The notes: generated from the sequence alone by a model not told the origin. A DNA stretch of 64,000 nt from Prostheceraeus crozeri (GCA_907163375.1 CAJQUW010007774.1:248001-312000); one strand, 5' to 3'. Shown: positions 22,855 through 35,534, numbered from the stretch's first letter. A program made the numbers and translations.

Positions 22855-25360
22855 GTTTCAGTGCTTGTGACACCGAAGTTCCGTTGAATATAGAAAAAGT
22901 GCACGCGGCAATGTTGGGAAGAATTTCTGACGTGAGAAAAACAGAATAATGAAGCTTCAACGTAACAACTCCCACAGCGGGCAACATGGCATGACATTGC
23001 AGCAGCGTTGTGATACACTCAACCCGATGTCTTTGCTGCCGACTTCTGATGACATTCTCCAAGAGATTCAAACACAAGAGAAAGAGATCACAAGGTCAAA
23101 CACATTCACTGTAAACCATAGACCGACAATAATCCTACAAAATTACTGACAAAATCAACCGACGATTGTCACCTCCAATATCCTGCGATATCCGACAAAT
23201 TTGTAGGTTTTCCACCGATCGAAACAGATGTTTGTATGCAAATTAACTAAACAAAAAACTGTTGAATATTGATTAATCTTTTCGATTAGTGATTGCTTGA
23301 CTTTTGGGCGATCTGTATTATTGTGTGGCAAAACCATGATTTATTTTAACATAATTCAATTAATTACCTGCATTTTTGATAAAATTTCAGCTATAATTCA
23401 TTGCTATTCATTTTGTCACCTTTTGTCAGATATTGTAGGTGTTCAGTGGCAATCATCCTACAAGAACTAACAATGACCGACAAAATATACAAAATAAATG
23501 TCTGTCAATTGTCAGTCAACGGTTTACAGTGTTGTCACCCGGTTCGAGCCCGTATACCCTCCCCCCGGCCCGGATGCATTTTGATCAGGGCCACGGTCAG
23601 CAAAATTGATCTTTTTGTACATTTGATCATCCTTCATGGAAATACCGATAGCGTTTGTCGAATGTAATCGCTTAATTAATCAATAAGAATTACAAACTAT
23701 TTATTGAATGACTGCTTGTATTATGCTTAGTCTGTTGGTTCAACTGAAATTTGTTGTAGAGTAAGAAGATGAAATGCGAGAAATATTACCAATATGTACA
23801 ACTTCTTCCAATGTTGTGCCTCATTTGATCTGTGATCTTATTCAAAGTAGTGTCTAACAGTATCTTTACTTGCATTTATTTATACTTATATTATATTCTT
23901 TGCTTACATTTTACTTATAAGCAATGAATGAGAAAACACAAAAAAAGAGACACTAATATTTACGACTTCTTATTGCCAAGAAGTACGTCAATAAATCGTC
24001 ACATTAATTGATGCAGTGAAATCAATCAATTACGTCAAGCCTAAACTACTAAATTAAGAACTCTATAACTAAGAATCACAAAAGCCTATCAGGTGGCTTA
24101 GCTACAGCAAAAATGCGACAGGGTTGCGAAAAGCCCTTCCCATTATTCATTAATTGATGAACACAAAAGCCCCATCCATTTCAGACATTATATATAACTC
24201 GGCCTGGATTCTTAATATTTTAGGCCAGGGCCAGGCCCGGATGGCAACCGAAAATTTCAGGCCCGAACCCGGCCAGCTTTCAACTGAGTCACCAATTTAG
24301 GACTATATGAATGCAAGTCGCATTGCTGACAGTCAGAGAGAGAGACATGGGATCAAACTGTCGTGGATGATGAAGAGCCTTCAAAATTGAATTTTGGCGA
24401 CTGCCATTTTGAAAATGAAATTTTCTTTGAGAAGTCACATTTTTAAGCGACAGTTTTGACCTGCTCAACGGCTAAACGGACGCAGCATCAGATTTAGTCG
24501 GTGAAGTGAAGGGGATAATAATAAAACCACAAGAACCCTGTCGAAGCTCTGCATTTTTCAGTGAATTTTTAACTGATTGACCAGCTCAATTTTCAGAACT
24601 ATACCTCCATTTCCACATTTTCCAACTGCTTCCAAATATCTAAATAGAATATTTCTTCCTTTGTTCAACTTTCATCTGAAGACGTCTGCATAATTCGTGA
24701 AGAAAAAGATCGCTTCTGTACTAAAACAGGAGAAGGCCAAGGCAACACCCAATCCGCTTGCAAATCCAAATCAATGACTTGGAACATCACTAACTTGAAG
24801 TCCTTTCTGATGGGGCTGCTGATCCCAATGGCACTCAAGAAGTAAAAAATTGCTCTCCATGGGAATGACGATTGTAGCATCACGGAGAGACAAAAAATAC
24901 AAGCGGAGAAAGATCGCATGCAGACTGGCGGTGCACAACTTGGCATTGCTGAAATTCACTCGTTTATGAAACATTTTGTGGACTCTCGCTACCTTTGCAC
25001 CCAACTTTGGATCATTTTACTGATCTATGCAATGCGCCTTACTTTCATTCTCTCGTGGATATGTCACCTTCAAGTTATCAGGAAAAGAATGCGATTCTAT
25101 CTTTTTCTGAAAGCAGACACTGAAAAAATGTGATAATTCACGTTGAGAAGATTCGACAGTAAATGAGAGAATGTGAGTTTCTATCCCTAATCCTTTCATT
25201 GATGACGTAAGAACACGCGTGTGAAAACATTTTGCGATGGAATTTGTCTATAACCCTGAGATCATTCCTTAGTAAGCTTTCTCATTATGACAAAGTTGGT
25301 GACAACAGTAATGGAATAATTCAGTAGGAAGCATTTAGGAGTAAACTTTTAAGATTAACA
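22855..25360. other. Intronic DNA with one GC-rich repeat pair, no exon found
   Basis: Two GC-rich blocks, 23527-23592 (CACCCGGTTCGAGCCCG, GGCCCGGATG) and 24200-24275 (GGCCAGGGCCAGGCCCGGAT, GCCCGAACCCGGCC), have partly inverted ends and may mark a decayed TIR element of about 750 bp. No target duplication was found. Open frames at 24665-25133 on both strands have no recognised family. Confidence 0.35.
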
Positions 25361-25361
25361 T

Positions 25362-25560
25362 TTAGGAGCCGGTAGCTGGTGTAGCAGCTACAATGCTGAA
25401 TTGGTTGCATTGAAGATCGGCCTTGAGAAAGCCATGGAAGACCAGCGATGGGATAACTGTAGAAACGTTGCTACCCGTCTTGATAATCGAATTAAGACAC
25501 CACACGGTCAAAAAATTCGAAGGATCCAGGAAGCAGAAGATACCAAAGTTAAACAACTAC
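25362..25560 (+). mobile_element. LINE RNase H fragment, N-terminal part
   Basis: The plus strand reads GSWCSSYNAELVALKIGLEK, matching the SS-x-x-x-AEL-x-A-x-x-x-GL segment of RNase H domains in I-like and related LINEs. It decays into unrelated sequence after about 60 codons. The 450 bp after it (25561-26015) have no recognised coding. Confidence 0.5.
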
Positions 25561-26015
25561 CCTAGTGTAGAATCCTGTAAATAATTAGGTAATTATAAGT
25601 CATGAACGAATGAATACAAAATTAATACTAACTACATAGAGTAACCTACTCCAGTACAGAGTAGGGACTGAAATACGAATAAGGGCTAGCCGACTCAACT
25701 TAAGACGGGAAGGGAAATAAATTATTACTCACAAACGATTTTATTTTACCATCTAAGAACTAAATAAGAATTCGTCATGGACTTGACGAGAAGCTAACTT
25801 AAAAATAACAAATGGTGAAAATTAGAAACCAAAATTAAGTTTGCTATGTATGGAGTCATCAGGGAGGAACCATGTGGCTGCATGAAGCAAGGTTTCGGCC
25901 CCTAACCTCCAACCTATACCACATGGCGGGGCCAGGCCAACCATATCGAATGTACGACATGGAAGGTCTCTTCAAGCCTGAGGAAACATAGCAGAGCCTA
26001 ACCGAAAATAAAATT

Positions 26016-26762
26016 TTGGAATTTTTAGGACAAAAGGAAGCACATGAATCTGGAAGAGCTTTTTTAGTCCAACATGTCAATGATGAAAGGCATCTGGCGG
26101 GGCGAAAAAAAATGCGTGATAAAATAAAATTGTGTAATAAAGGTGTGATTGAAAAGATGCGAAGTGGGCACTGGGACATCAGAACATCAAACGAAGACAG
26201 CCGGAACAGCCGGAAGAAAACAGCAAATAAGAACGTTCTCATTCAAAAGGTCCCCAGTCATGTTGGTGTACATTGGAATGAGATCGCAGACACGACTGCA
26301 AAAGATGCCATTAATCTAGACCAGACAGACATTCCTATCGACATCGACACAGTGAAAACAAAAATACGCGGAAGCCTTGCCAACGAATGGAAGAAGAATA
26401 ACAGCCATTGGAAGTACAACCATAAAGTCAGCTTGAGTAGATCAGAGCGCACCGAACTTGCAAGATACAGGACAGGAGACTATCATCTTCTCAAAAAGTA
26501 TCGCCATCGTATCGGCTTAGCAGAGGAGGCAATCTGCGATGAATGTGGCGAAGAGGAAGAAAGCCTGGAGCACAACCTCATCAAGTGCTCAAGATGGGAT
26601 GTGCAGCATTATACCAGCATCCATACCATCCACCCGGACCCCAACCAAATTTCCGCACCCAGTTGCTGAATTATTTGAGGGCAATCGGTCGTCTCTAGCG
26701 ACTGACGGCAATGTGTCTTCATACCGTACGGGCCGAAACAACAACAACTGCAACAAGGAGTA
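26016..26762 (+). mobile_element. LINE 3' end: RNase H and zinc-knuckle fragment
   Basis: A 217-codon open frame (26016-26669) contains VPSHVGVHWNEIADTTAKDA, the C-terminal RNase H motif (P-S-H-x-G-x-x-x-NE-x-AD-x-x-AK). It is followed by LARYRTGDYHLLKKYRHRIG and CDECGEEEESLEHNLIKC, the CCHC-type tail of I/Jockey-related LINEs. The 3' end has a (CAA)-rich tail (AACAACAACAACTGCAACAA, 26739-26758). The element lacks its RT and 5' part. The first 60 codons of the frame are not recognisable RNase H. Confidence 0.75.
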
Positions 26763-27319
26763 AACTTTCCCATTTTCGGAATAATTGCATTTATTGTCTT
26801 TCAATTTATCTCCATGATAAAGATTGATGTGTTGATCTGCAGCAACTGAATAAATGTACCACATTTCATCAGTAAACCATATAAATGATTACCAAGAACC
26901 TTAAATAGAACTGGAATCAAGAATATAAAGCATCGAAGAACAACTTCTGTTCATTTCTCAAAGCTTGATACCCACATTCAAGGTTTTATAAGTCTGATAA
27001 GGTAATTTCTAAAATTCAAGGCTAACGCAGTCTTCTAAGAGTTTAAATTCGTCAATAAATCGGCCTATTCGGCCTTGTCTATGAACTCGACTGAAGTGAC
27101 GATCAGAGCTGCCACCAGAGTGGACGGACGTTTGCCGACGAAGTGACTGACGAGTCGACTAGAATCTTCTATATATATATACCCTTTCAAAATTCATTTG
27201 GTTTCTAATGTAAACATATTCCAGATGTACCAGCACAATAAGTCCTCGAGTTGCGAAAACAGATTTTGTAACTCGTCTAAGCTAACAAGCGCTGCACGAG
27301 CTTCTTTGTCTGAGGCTCC

Positions 27320-27841
27320 CATAGAATTAGATTGCTTAAACGTGTCACTTTTCTAGAAATGCAAACTGATTCAAAATGATGACACATGTAAAAACTTGCT
27401 AAGTGGGCAAAAAGAAATTTTTAATACCTTGTAGAGATAGGAAAAAGTTGTGCGCCGCTTGCGGATTGCTGTGAATTCCTTCAAAATGCTCCGATCGCCA
27501 CGATTCCTTCAGATTCGAAGAATTCAGATCATTGCGCAAAAGTTTTCTCGATTGTGTTGGGTCCTCCGATCATTATTAAAAAAGTTAACAGGCGCGCTAA
27601 AAACCGTTCAAAAACTTCTCTGTAGAACTTGACATCGTCTGTGTCTCTTTGCTGTGTGATCCGGTTGATAACAATCACTGAAACTTCGCACAATTTGATG
27701 TGTGTTTAATGTTGAACTGGCTGCTCATTGTTCGATTGTTATGGTATTATGTCAGGAGATTGTGCCATTTCATTAACGTTACATGTCCCAATGTTTCCTT
27801 TCTAGTCAAACAGAAGAAGAGATGACCTGTCTAATTCATTG
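27320..27841. mobile_element. hAT-type MITE family X, copy A
   Basis: 522 bp, with ends CATAGAATTAGATTG and ...CTAATTCATTG (slightly decayed) and target duplication GAGGCTCC/GAGGTTCC (27312-27319 and 27842-27849). The interior matches copies B (35048-39341) and C (59832-60351) throughout, for example CCTTCAGATTCGAAGAATTC and GTGATCCGGTTGATAAC. No coding capacity. Confidence 0.85.
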
Positions 27842-28439
27842 GAGGTTCCAGTCTCATTCCTTAATGTATTTCGTTACAGACATCGCGCGATTTGAAGAAA
27901 ATGTTCCGTCTCTCGTCAGAAGTGGTCTCGTTGGGTAACGATCTTGAACTGGACAGATCGTGAGATGAATGTCCAAGGGAGGGAGATAGCCCAATGATGT
28001 TCACGCGGAGGAGCAGTTCAACGAGCATCTTGGAGAAGGAAGGACGGAAGAAGGGCAACATGGAGAGGTAGTCACTCCAAATGTCTAATCTATCGCTGAG
28101 AAGGATTCAATTGAAAACAATGACCTTTGTTGTACGCCGTTCCTACCCCCTCCCCCCAATATCCACCCACTAGTTGTGCAAACTTGCAACACGCTCTTTT
28201 TCGATTTTCTACATGGTGGTCGGCTCTGACACTTGCTATCTGTGGAAAAACAGCTGTCAGCATTTAAAATACATTCTCACATGTAAACTCGAGTTATGAG
28301 CAAATTCAAATTTCGGATGGGGCTCAGGAGCGCATCGTGTTCGTAATACACGATGTTAATAGTTTTCAGAAACGATTTTGATAGTTTCCTTATGTTAATA
28401 GTCTTAAGTTGATGTTGATTCATTTTCTGCTTCGACACA

Positions 28440-29068
28440 TGCGAAACAATTGAGAATCAATACAGAAAAAACGAATTGCCTGCAGATCAGTAGAGGCAAT
28501 AATTCAATGTTTCCCATTTTTATTGATAATAGACCTGTACATTTTGTTAAATCCTTGAAGATCTTGGGTGTACATTTTCCGCAGATCTTTCATGGAAGCA
28601 TGAATTTGACTTATTGTATCGTAAGTTGTGTCGCACCATGTCGTTTTAAACACAATGGCAGTAAGGATGATATCATTTGGACTGCTTATGTTGGTCTGGT
28701 GTTGTCGCAGGTGTCATTCCGCCGGCCTATCATTTGCAACATTCAGCAGAGTCAACTGAAAAAGCTAGAGCAGCTTTATCGCATTGCAAGGCGGTGGGCT
28801 AATCCCCAATCGAAACTCCCTTTGAGACAAACCCTGGAAAGCACCTGTGCTCGTCTTATTCTAAAGATTGCAGACAGTTCACTGTCAACCTTAAGCGGAT
28901 TTTTTGACGTTCGATCTGACAGCTTCAAGGTCAGACACAAGGGAAAATTGTTAGCCTAACAACGGCACATGTGAATTTACATGAAATTGCTCGTCAAAGT
29001 TTCCTGTTATACTTGATTACCTTGCAGATTTGTTGTCATACACAGCTCGCTGTATTGACGAATAAAGT
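28440..29068 (+). mobile_element. LINE fragment: end of RT ORF plus 3' tail
   Basis: A 169-codon frame (28450-28959) begins with INTEKTNCLQISRGNN and continues FVKSLKILGVHF, the RT motif E region (NP-x-KT..., then K-x-LG-V) of CR1/Jockey-type LINEs. The later part (QLKKLEQLYRIARRW) matches the post-RT helical domain. It is 5'-truncated inside the RT. The 3' tail ends TGTATTGACGAATAAAG, shared with 20300-20352. Confidence 0.7.
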
Positions 29069-29426
29069 ATTTTTCATTTTGTGTAGGAGTGAAAAGATAT
29101 CTCTCCCATGTAAAGTGCCGGGAGGAAATATCAACTTTTCAGTCCTACCGGATGAGAAAATTAACTTTTCTTACCGCAGTTAACTTTTCCAATGAAAACT
29201 CCTATACAGGACAAATGATAGAAGTTTATAAACAGGTTATAATTAGCCAGGGACTACAAAGATATCGATGCAGTTACAAGATAGCTCATTCATAGATTTC
29301 GCGATACAACCATCAATTTTATAATGAACAATAGACATCTAAAAGTCGCAAAATGAAAAGCTACATTCTTTCGAGAGGAAATAAACGTTTCCTCCCTTAG
29401 CTGCGCTCGGACTGTATAACATCATA

Positions 29427-29813
29427 CGCTCACCTTTACCGGCCACCATTCCCAAATTCCTCCAGGGTGGGCCGTATCGTCCTCTTCCATTTTACTCGAT
29501 CGAGGGCCAGATTATGGGTTATGCCTTTTCTCTCCAGATCTTTTTCTATGACCCTTTTCCATGATAGGGGTGGACGACCTCTTTTTCGTCTGCCAGATAT
29601 CGGTTGATGCAGTGCTGTTTGGTTTATATGATCGTCCGGTCTTCTTCTGACGTGTCCGTACCATGCAAGCCGCTTGTACTCTATGAATCTATCGATGGAT
29701 GGGATCCTCATCTTGCGTCGAATCTCTTCATTCTTAACTCGGTCCCGGAGGGTTAAACCTTGTCATCGCCTGAGCATCTTCATTTCCGTCACGTGTATAA
29801 CATGTATAAATAC
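29427..29813 (-). mobile_element. LINE 3' ORF fragment with 13-bp TSD
   Basis: GTATAACATCATA flanks the insertion at 29414-29426 and 29814-29826. The minus strand reads LRDRVKNEEIRRKMRIPS, then RLAWYGHVRRRPDD, then GRRKRGRPPLSWKRVIEKDL and ALDRVKWKRTIRP. This is the C-terminal signature (RLxWYGHVxR, RGRPxxxW, AxDRxxWR) of RTE-like and related LINE ORFs. It is a short 5'-truncated copy with at least one in-frame stop upstream (near 29770). Confidence 0.8.
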
Positions 29814-29936
29814 GTATAACATCATAGAAATTAACAATACCATAGAAAGTCCATAGATAATAGTGTACTATTATCTACTTCTATGTATAACATAGCTGCG
29901 GGAGGAAAAGTTGATATTTCTTCTCTCAAGAATCTA

Positions 29937-31589
29937 CAGATTGTTTCATAAAAAATGGATCACCCTTAAACATCGCCTTAACTTCAACTTTGTCTAACTC
30001 CGCCAAACTTGAACGAATTTCTCTGAAATTTGGAAGACATGTCAGTTGTGCTTACTAATATCATTGTTGGAAATTTCAAGCATGAACATTGAGTTGTTTT
30101 CCTGTTATAGATAAAAAAATAGTAGATAATTTGATCTTCATTTAGCAATGTTACACAAAATCATACCTCACTCTTATAAAATTACATTTGTTTCCTTTGT
30201 TATGTAATATGTTGTTCTACAAACCAAAAGCTATCAAGCAAAATAAAAATAAAGAAAATCGGTCAATCAGAGCCAGTATAGCACCATTATTCATCAACAA
30301 TAATGTAACTGCTACATGTGATTAACTGGACTTCATGTTCCATAGCTTCCTGACTTCGTTGCGGTGGTGTTGGCAGCACTCCTGATTGCTTTCAGCTAGA
30401 AATCTATCTCTTACCGGTTGAAAACAATACAAAGCACAAATGAACAATAACGAGATCGCATTCACAAAAGGCAAAGTGTCAGCCTTGATAGAACTAGGGT
30501 TTTCTTTGCGAGCTACAAGCAAGCGACTAAATGTCCCTTACACAAATGTGCATCGATGGCATAATGATGATTTTCGACTCTGTCGTAAAGAGGGCTCTGG
30601 CCGTCCACGCAAAACATCCAAACGTAGAGACCGCCTAATTTTGAGATTTGTTAAAGTTGATCCAAGTCTCTCGTTAACTGAGATGGCTGCGCTAGACTCG
30701 TCTATTTCTAAGTCCACTATTCGTAGAAGACTTATTGAGTCGAATTTCAAGAGCTGTAAGAGGCCCTCTCAGATCGAATTATCAGATCAGCATACAAAAA
30801 GACGTCTCAGATGGGCAATGAGTCATTGTCACTGGCGAAATCAATGGGATCGGGTTGTCTGGTCTGATGAGGCATCAGTCCGTCTGAAGGATAGTGATGG
30901 TCGATTGAGATTATGGATAAAATCTGATCAGGAAATTCCGAGACATTTACATCGTCCCCGGCCTACAAGGTGGTGCGACTCTACATGGGCTGGCATTTGG
31001 ACCAATGGCCGCTCTGAACTTCACATACAGCAAGGAACCATGAATTCTGAACGCTATGTGAATGTTTTACGAATGAACATTGGCCAAATGACAGATCAAC
31101 TTGGTGATCCATCGACTTGGTTATTTATGGATGATAATGCTACGTGTCACAGGAGGAGTAGAGTCAACTTATATAAGTCTCAATTAAGGCTTAGGACATT
31201 ATCTTGGCCAGCTCGTTCTCCTGATCTGAATCCCATAGAAAATGTATGGAGTATTCTAAATCGTAACGTTCGTCGTTCACTGCTACCTACAGATGGCGTA
31301 TCACAACTTACGTCACTGTTAAAAAGAGAGTGGAGAAAGTTAGATCAGTCAAAAATCAACGATATCATCGAATCAATGCCTAGACGAATTGGTAATGTCA
31401 TTGACAATAAGGGTAGGACCACAAAATATTAGCTTCTTAAGAACCGTTACTGTATCATAGCTTATCAGATTATATAAGGACATTCAAATATATTAGGGAC
31501 ATGAAATAACATGAAAAATGCTTTCTGTATCATACTTATGTTTTATTTAGTCAAATTTTAGGATGATCCACTTTTTATGAAACAGACTG
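29937..31589. mobile_element. Complete Tc1-type transposon, 1653 bp
   Basis: TA at 29935-29936 and 31590-31591. The inverted ends are CAGATTGTTTCATAAAAAAT and (reverse of the right end) CAGTCTGTTTCATAAAAAGT, then GGATCA at both, about 28 bp. The single long frame 30440-31432 is the transposase. It sits in the 22-kb intron of the MTMR-like gene. The ends differ at a few bases but the gene is open, so the copy is young. Confidence 0.93.
30440..31432 (+). CDS. Tc1-family transposase, uninterrupted, 330 aa
   Basis: Cut-and-paste transposase of the Tc1/mariner superfamily. Residues 1-45 form a paired-type helix-turn-helix (IELGFSLRATSKRLNVPYTN), followed by the basic GRPR linker (GSGRPRKTSKRR, 52-63) and a second HTH (about 76-105). 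The DDE triad is complete: D143 in VVWSDEASVRL, D232 in WLFMDDNATCH and E267 in RSPDLNPIENVW. There are 34 residues between D232 and E267, the Tc1 signature DD34E. The length of 330 aa is normal for the family (about 340). The start codon chosen gives the expected N-terminus, and no intron is needed. Every element needed for movement (TIRs, TA, open gene) is present. Whether it is active cannot be told from sequence alone. Confidence 0.93.
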   Translation: MNNNEIAFTKGKVSALIELGFSLRATSKRLNVPYTNVHRWHNDDFRLCRKEGSGRPRKTSKRRDRLILRFVKVDPSLSLTEMAALDSSISKSTIRRRLIESNFKSCKRPSQIELSDQHTKRRLRWAMSHCHWRNQWDRVVWSDEASVRLKDSDGRLRLWIKSDQEIPRHLHRPRPTRWCDSTWAGIWTNGRSELHIQQGTMNSERYVNVLRMNIGQMTDQLGDPSTWLFMDDNATCHRRSRVNLYKSQLRLRTLSWPARSPDLNPIENVWSILNRNVRRSLLPTDGVSQLTSLLKREWRKLDQSKINDIIESMPRRIGNVIDNKGRTTKY

Positions 31590-31868
31590 TAGCTATTTCT
31601 ATTTTATTCTAATTCGAGGGTTTACTGTATACCACAAGAACTAAAGTTGTCTACGAAATGGCCTCCATTGATCTTAAATTTTACAGGAGGATAAATTGAA
31701 TGTATCAAACTGATCCCCATTTCAAATCGAAAATTTTAGAAATGTGATCAACATGTTCGAGTGTTTCCAGTAATTTTAGGGGACACATCGTCAAAATAAT
31801 TCAATCAAATACAGAATAAGAAACGAACAATTCATTCATCAATTGCCTTTGAAATCAGGTGGACTTAC

Positions 31869-31997
31869 ATCGCTCCCAGCATGATAATATGTCACCACAG
31901 GGAATCTTCTCCTATATCGAAAGTTTGCACTGGCTTGAATGATGTGAATTTTGACCGATCCAGGTATACAGAGAAATTCAGGATAACTGTCACAAAT
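31869..31997 (-). CDS. MTMR6/7/8: Myotubularin-related phosphatase exon with CDSYPE and RFPV motifs
   Basis: A 129-nt (43-codon) phase-0 to phase-0 exon. The acceptor is ttgtccttgcttccag and the donor GAT|gtaagt. It reads ICDSYPEFLCIPGSV, then a segment ending ANFRYRRRFPVVTYYHAGSD. Myotubularins carry C-x-(S/T)-YP-x-x-L-x-(V/I)-P, then FR-x-x-(G/R)RFPVL-(S/T)-(W/Y)-x-H at the start of the phosphatase-like domain, and the spacing matches. The YYH ending is typical of MTMR6-9 rather than MTM1/MTMR2 (W-x-H). The family hydrolyses the 3-phosphate of PI3P and PI(3,5)P2 on endosomes, or in its inactive members acts as an adaptor. The catalytic CxxGWDR loop is not in this exon, so activity cannot be judged. 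Confidence 0.9.
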
Positions 31998-32472
31998 CTG
32001 GAAGCAAGGACAAAATAATGAAGCTCAGAAGTACTTTCGATAATTCTAGCTGTAATTTAAATTCACAATTTGATTGACAAGAAATAACATATTCCTGATA
32101 TTTTGTGACAGAGTACACACTTATCTTCTGAGGGTTCAACAAGCGATCTCTCAAATTCATCGAAAATATAGCTTTCATCAGGGAAAGTGAAGATTCATTA
32201 GTTCTAAGACAAACAGTTGCTGCTTCTCTCGGAATGAAAGGTTCAAATAAACTAAATGCGGTGATATCGGGTCAGAAGCCTTAGATGAGAGTTGAGGGGA
32301 TAGATAGTGCACGGAGGAGAAAGGAATCCTTCATATCAAAAATGCAATGAGGCAAGGAAAGCGACCAACTAAAGAAAGGATGCTTGGGTATAACTTTATC
32401 TAGGACTTGCTGAATTCTCAACCATTAATCAACTACACTTTCTTATCTAATACGTATCACAATTCAGTGAGA

Positions 32473-33061
32473 CAGGGTGCGGCGTACAAAACGTGACTAA
32501 ATTTCAAAGAAGAAACTTTCTAATTAAACAACAGAAATTAACAAATAAGGTCTCATTTGGAAGTCAATACACATCATTATTACCATAATCAACATTGGAA
32601 TGATTGCATTTGAGGATGAGAGCATAATGTTCATGCAAAGCAAAAGAATGTTTGGCGTTTGACTTGGAAGAGACGTGGAGACTAGAAGAAATAAAACAGG
32701 AAAATATGAAATTTCTGGCGCTCGGTTACAAGGCGTTTCTGCTGACAAAGTTGATCCAGTCATTACCAAATTGACGTTGTGTGATCATCTTCAGCAGAAA
32801 AACTTCGTCATGATGATCATCGTTTAAGTGAAGCATTGGCAGTAGGCTTGCTTTTCCATTCAGTCCTTGTTCTCTTCATATAGTTTCTTAGTTTTCGAGT
32901 TCTTTTGCATTGCTTTTACATTATACTCTGATCCTCAAATGCAGTCATTGCAATATTGATTATCCAGGTTTCAAAATGAGACCTTATTTGTTAATTTCTG
33001 TAGTATAATTAGAAAGTTATACTTCTTTAAAATTTAGTCACGTTTTTTATGCCGCACCCTG
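32473..33061. mobile_element. Mariner-type MITE with about 90-bp TIRs
   Basis: The ends are CAGGGTGCGGCGTACAAAAC and, reversed from the right, CAGGGTGCGGCATAAAAAAC. The inverted match extends through GTGACTAAATTT, AACTTTCTAATT and TTAACAAATAAGGTCTCATT, about 90 bp. The right flank starts TA. The left flank has GA where TA is expected. It is 589 bp with no transposase. TA insertion and the CAGGG start agree with a mariner-related origin. Confidence 0.7.
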
Positions 33062-35047
33062 TATGGTGGAAGTCTTACATCACACAATAAATTTTGCTTA
33101 CTGCACAAAAGTGCATGTATGTATATCGACGCAATTTGTCAAGAATTCAATCGATTATCTTCTAAGTCTGTGAGGGTTAATTGTCATGATATAAAAAACG
33201 TCGCAGGGCAATATAACATTAGCATGGATTTTGACGGCAATAATGTAGGACATTGAGGGCGCGTATGCGCCTGATTTCACATGATCATAAAATAACATTT
33301 TTGTTCTTGCATTAATATATTGTTCATGCAACTTCAACCAACAAAATACAATTGCTAAGCATGTGATTCTATTCATTGCAACGTCATTCATCTCCGTTCT
33401 CTTAACTAAGATGCTTTCCCTTTTGTTACCATGTTTTTGCTTTAATTTCTTCATTTACTTCTTCACTATGCTTTCGAGCGATATTACTTAAATTGACATT
33501 CACCACGTATCTATGCATTGTTAGAGCGATACATGACACACAACATGAAATAATGACCAGTATAAGTATTCAAAGCACTCTCCCGCCAAAGTGAACAGCT
33601 CTCAAGTAACACTGCAAAATCAGCTTGTCGAATAGATAGAAAACCTGATAACATTATCCACAAATGCTAAACAGCTCAACTTGCAATACTTCCACGAGGT
33701 AGACAGTCAAACATATGAAAACCGCAAATGAACGTTTTGTTTTCTTGATAGTAAGTGAATTGGCCCCCTGGACCACAATAAAAATAACCACAAAGAAATG
33801 TGCTGCTGCGTGATTGTTCACCTTCAATAAACAAAAATTATTATTCAATTTAGAAGAAATATTGAATTTACTTTTTCAACCTATCGCTTTACCTTATTCT
33901 GAACAAGGTTGAAAATAATTACAAAGGCACTTAGTGAGTCTTGAGAAAATAAGCTCAGCTCCGGATCTTGACTTGTGTAAACAATATCAAGCCATTCGGA
34001 TGACTACTGGATGACCTTTGTCTTCCACATTTCGTCGAATTAACTTTGACTACGTCAAGTGTTCCATTAAAATGATGCAATCGATTTCGCATTGTATATC
34101 ATACGATGAATGGGACTGGCAGTTTCTAGAAAATGTGCAAAATTTCTGTATCTACACTGATAAAATTGTATGTTCACAGAAATTAGGTTCAATAATCCAC
34201 CTCTTCCTACAAGTTCAGCAAAATGCACTCTTTCGAACAGGAACCGAGTCATTAGTCGAAGAACCTATCCGGTCATTTTTAATCGCCTTTCAATTATACA
34301 TCAAACTTCACCGGGGATGATCTGCGTAGTCTAGAGAGGTACACGTACATAGATTTAACTTCACAAAAGTCTGATAGTTTGATCAACATTTCCCCTTAAC
34401 TTTTAGATGAAATCCGTCTGTGCTTCCTGCCTGGATGCATGGTTGGCTATAACTTTGTGTCTGTAGCAAAGTCGATTGAATTTGACTTTGAACTGAATGA
34501 TTCTTTTCATTCTGCATGAGAATTGAAATCGCTTGTCTTCTTGACATTCAAAAAACGATACCAACAACAAATTCAGGAGAAATAGCTCAATTATCAGCTG
34601 CAATTTGCTGAAGACAATCTCTCTTGAAAGAGTCAATTATAGTGTCACTGACATATAAGCCTTTGAGAGTGGCAACGAAGATATCAAAGACATCCGAGTC
34701 AATTACTTTGCTCTGTCATTGAAAACACAATTAAAGCTTCATGAAACAATCAATCCTGTGAACACTTCTTAAAATAATGACTGTGTTCCAAGATGACACT
34801 GTAATAATACTGGAGATCAAATTATGTTCTATTGATGTCTAATTTGTTTTCAACCGCGGATAATTATTACTGCCGCCTCCACAGGAAATCAATTTCAGTA
34901 GCGAATAGGCAAAAATTACCAACGTTTGTGATAATGCAACTCACGTCCAATTCCGTGCACAGAAAGATGTAGTAAGAAAAAAAACGATTATCTACAATAT
35001 AGATAATATCTTCCACTAGTCCTGGAAAGGATTCGTTGTGTTCACTC
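33062..35047. other. Intronic DNA, no exon or repeat recognised
   Basis: AT-rich. Open frames up to 100 codons occur on both strands, but I found no matching splice sites or family similarity, including a check for missing MTMR exons. Confidence 0.4.
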
Positions 35048-35534
35048 CACAGAATTAGAATGTTTAAGCGCATTACTTTGCTAGAAGTGCAAACTGATTT
35101 AAAACGATGGCACATGCAGCAACTTATTAAGTGGACAAAAAGAAATTTTTAATACCAGGGTGTCCGCGCAAATTTGAATGAAAATTTCCAAGTATTTTCC
35201 AGGATTTGCAGGGAAATTTGCCAAAAAAGGGGTCAAATTTGAACGAAAATTTCCAGACTTTCTGCAAGGAAATTTTACTCAAATGCACGCGTCAAATTTA
35301 AAAGAAAAATTCCGGGAAAAATCTACCCAAAGTTCTGTGGCTAAGGAGCTTACACACCATAAAATTAATATTATTGACGAAAATAATTTGAAAAGTGGCG
35401 TGAAATTGGTTGCATTTTTAAGGCGCAGGTGATTCTAAATAAAAAATACTAATATATGCATCAGACGGTTACATTATATTTATAAAAAAATGAACAGATA
35501 ATCGATCGCAACAAATTTAAAGCTTGCGGATTGA

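Noticed and set aside
33654-33848. Minus-strand frame with an acceptor-like ...gtggtccag as a GRAM exon
   Set aside because: No donor, and it lies downstream of exons that already cover this part of the protein.
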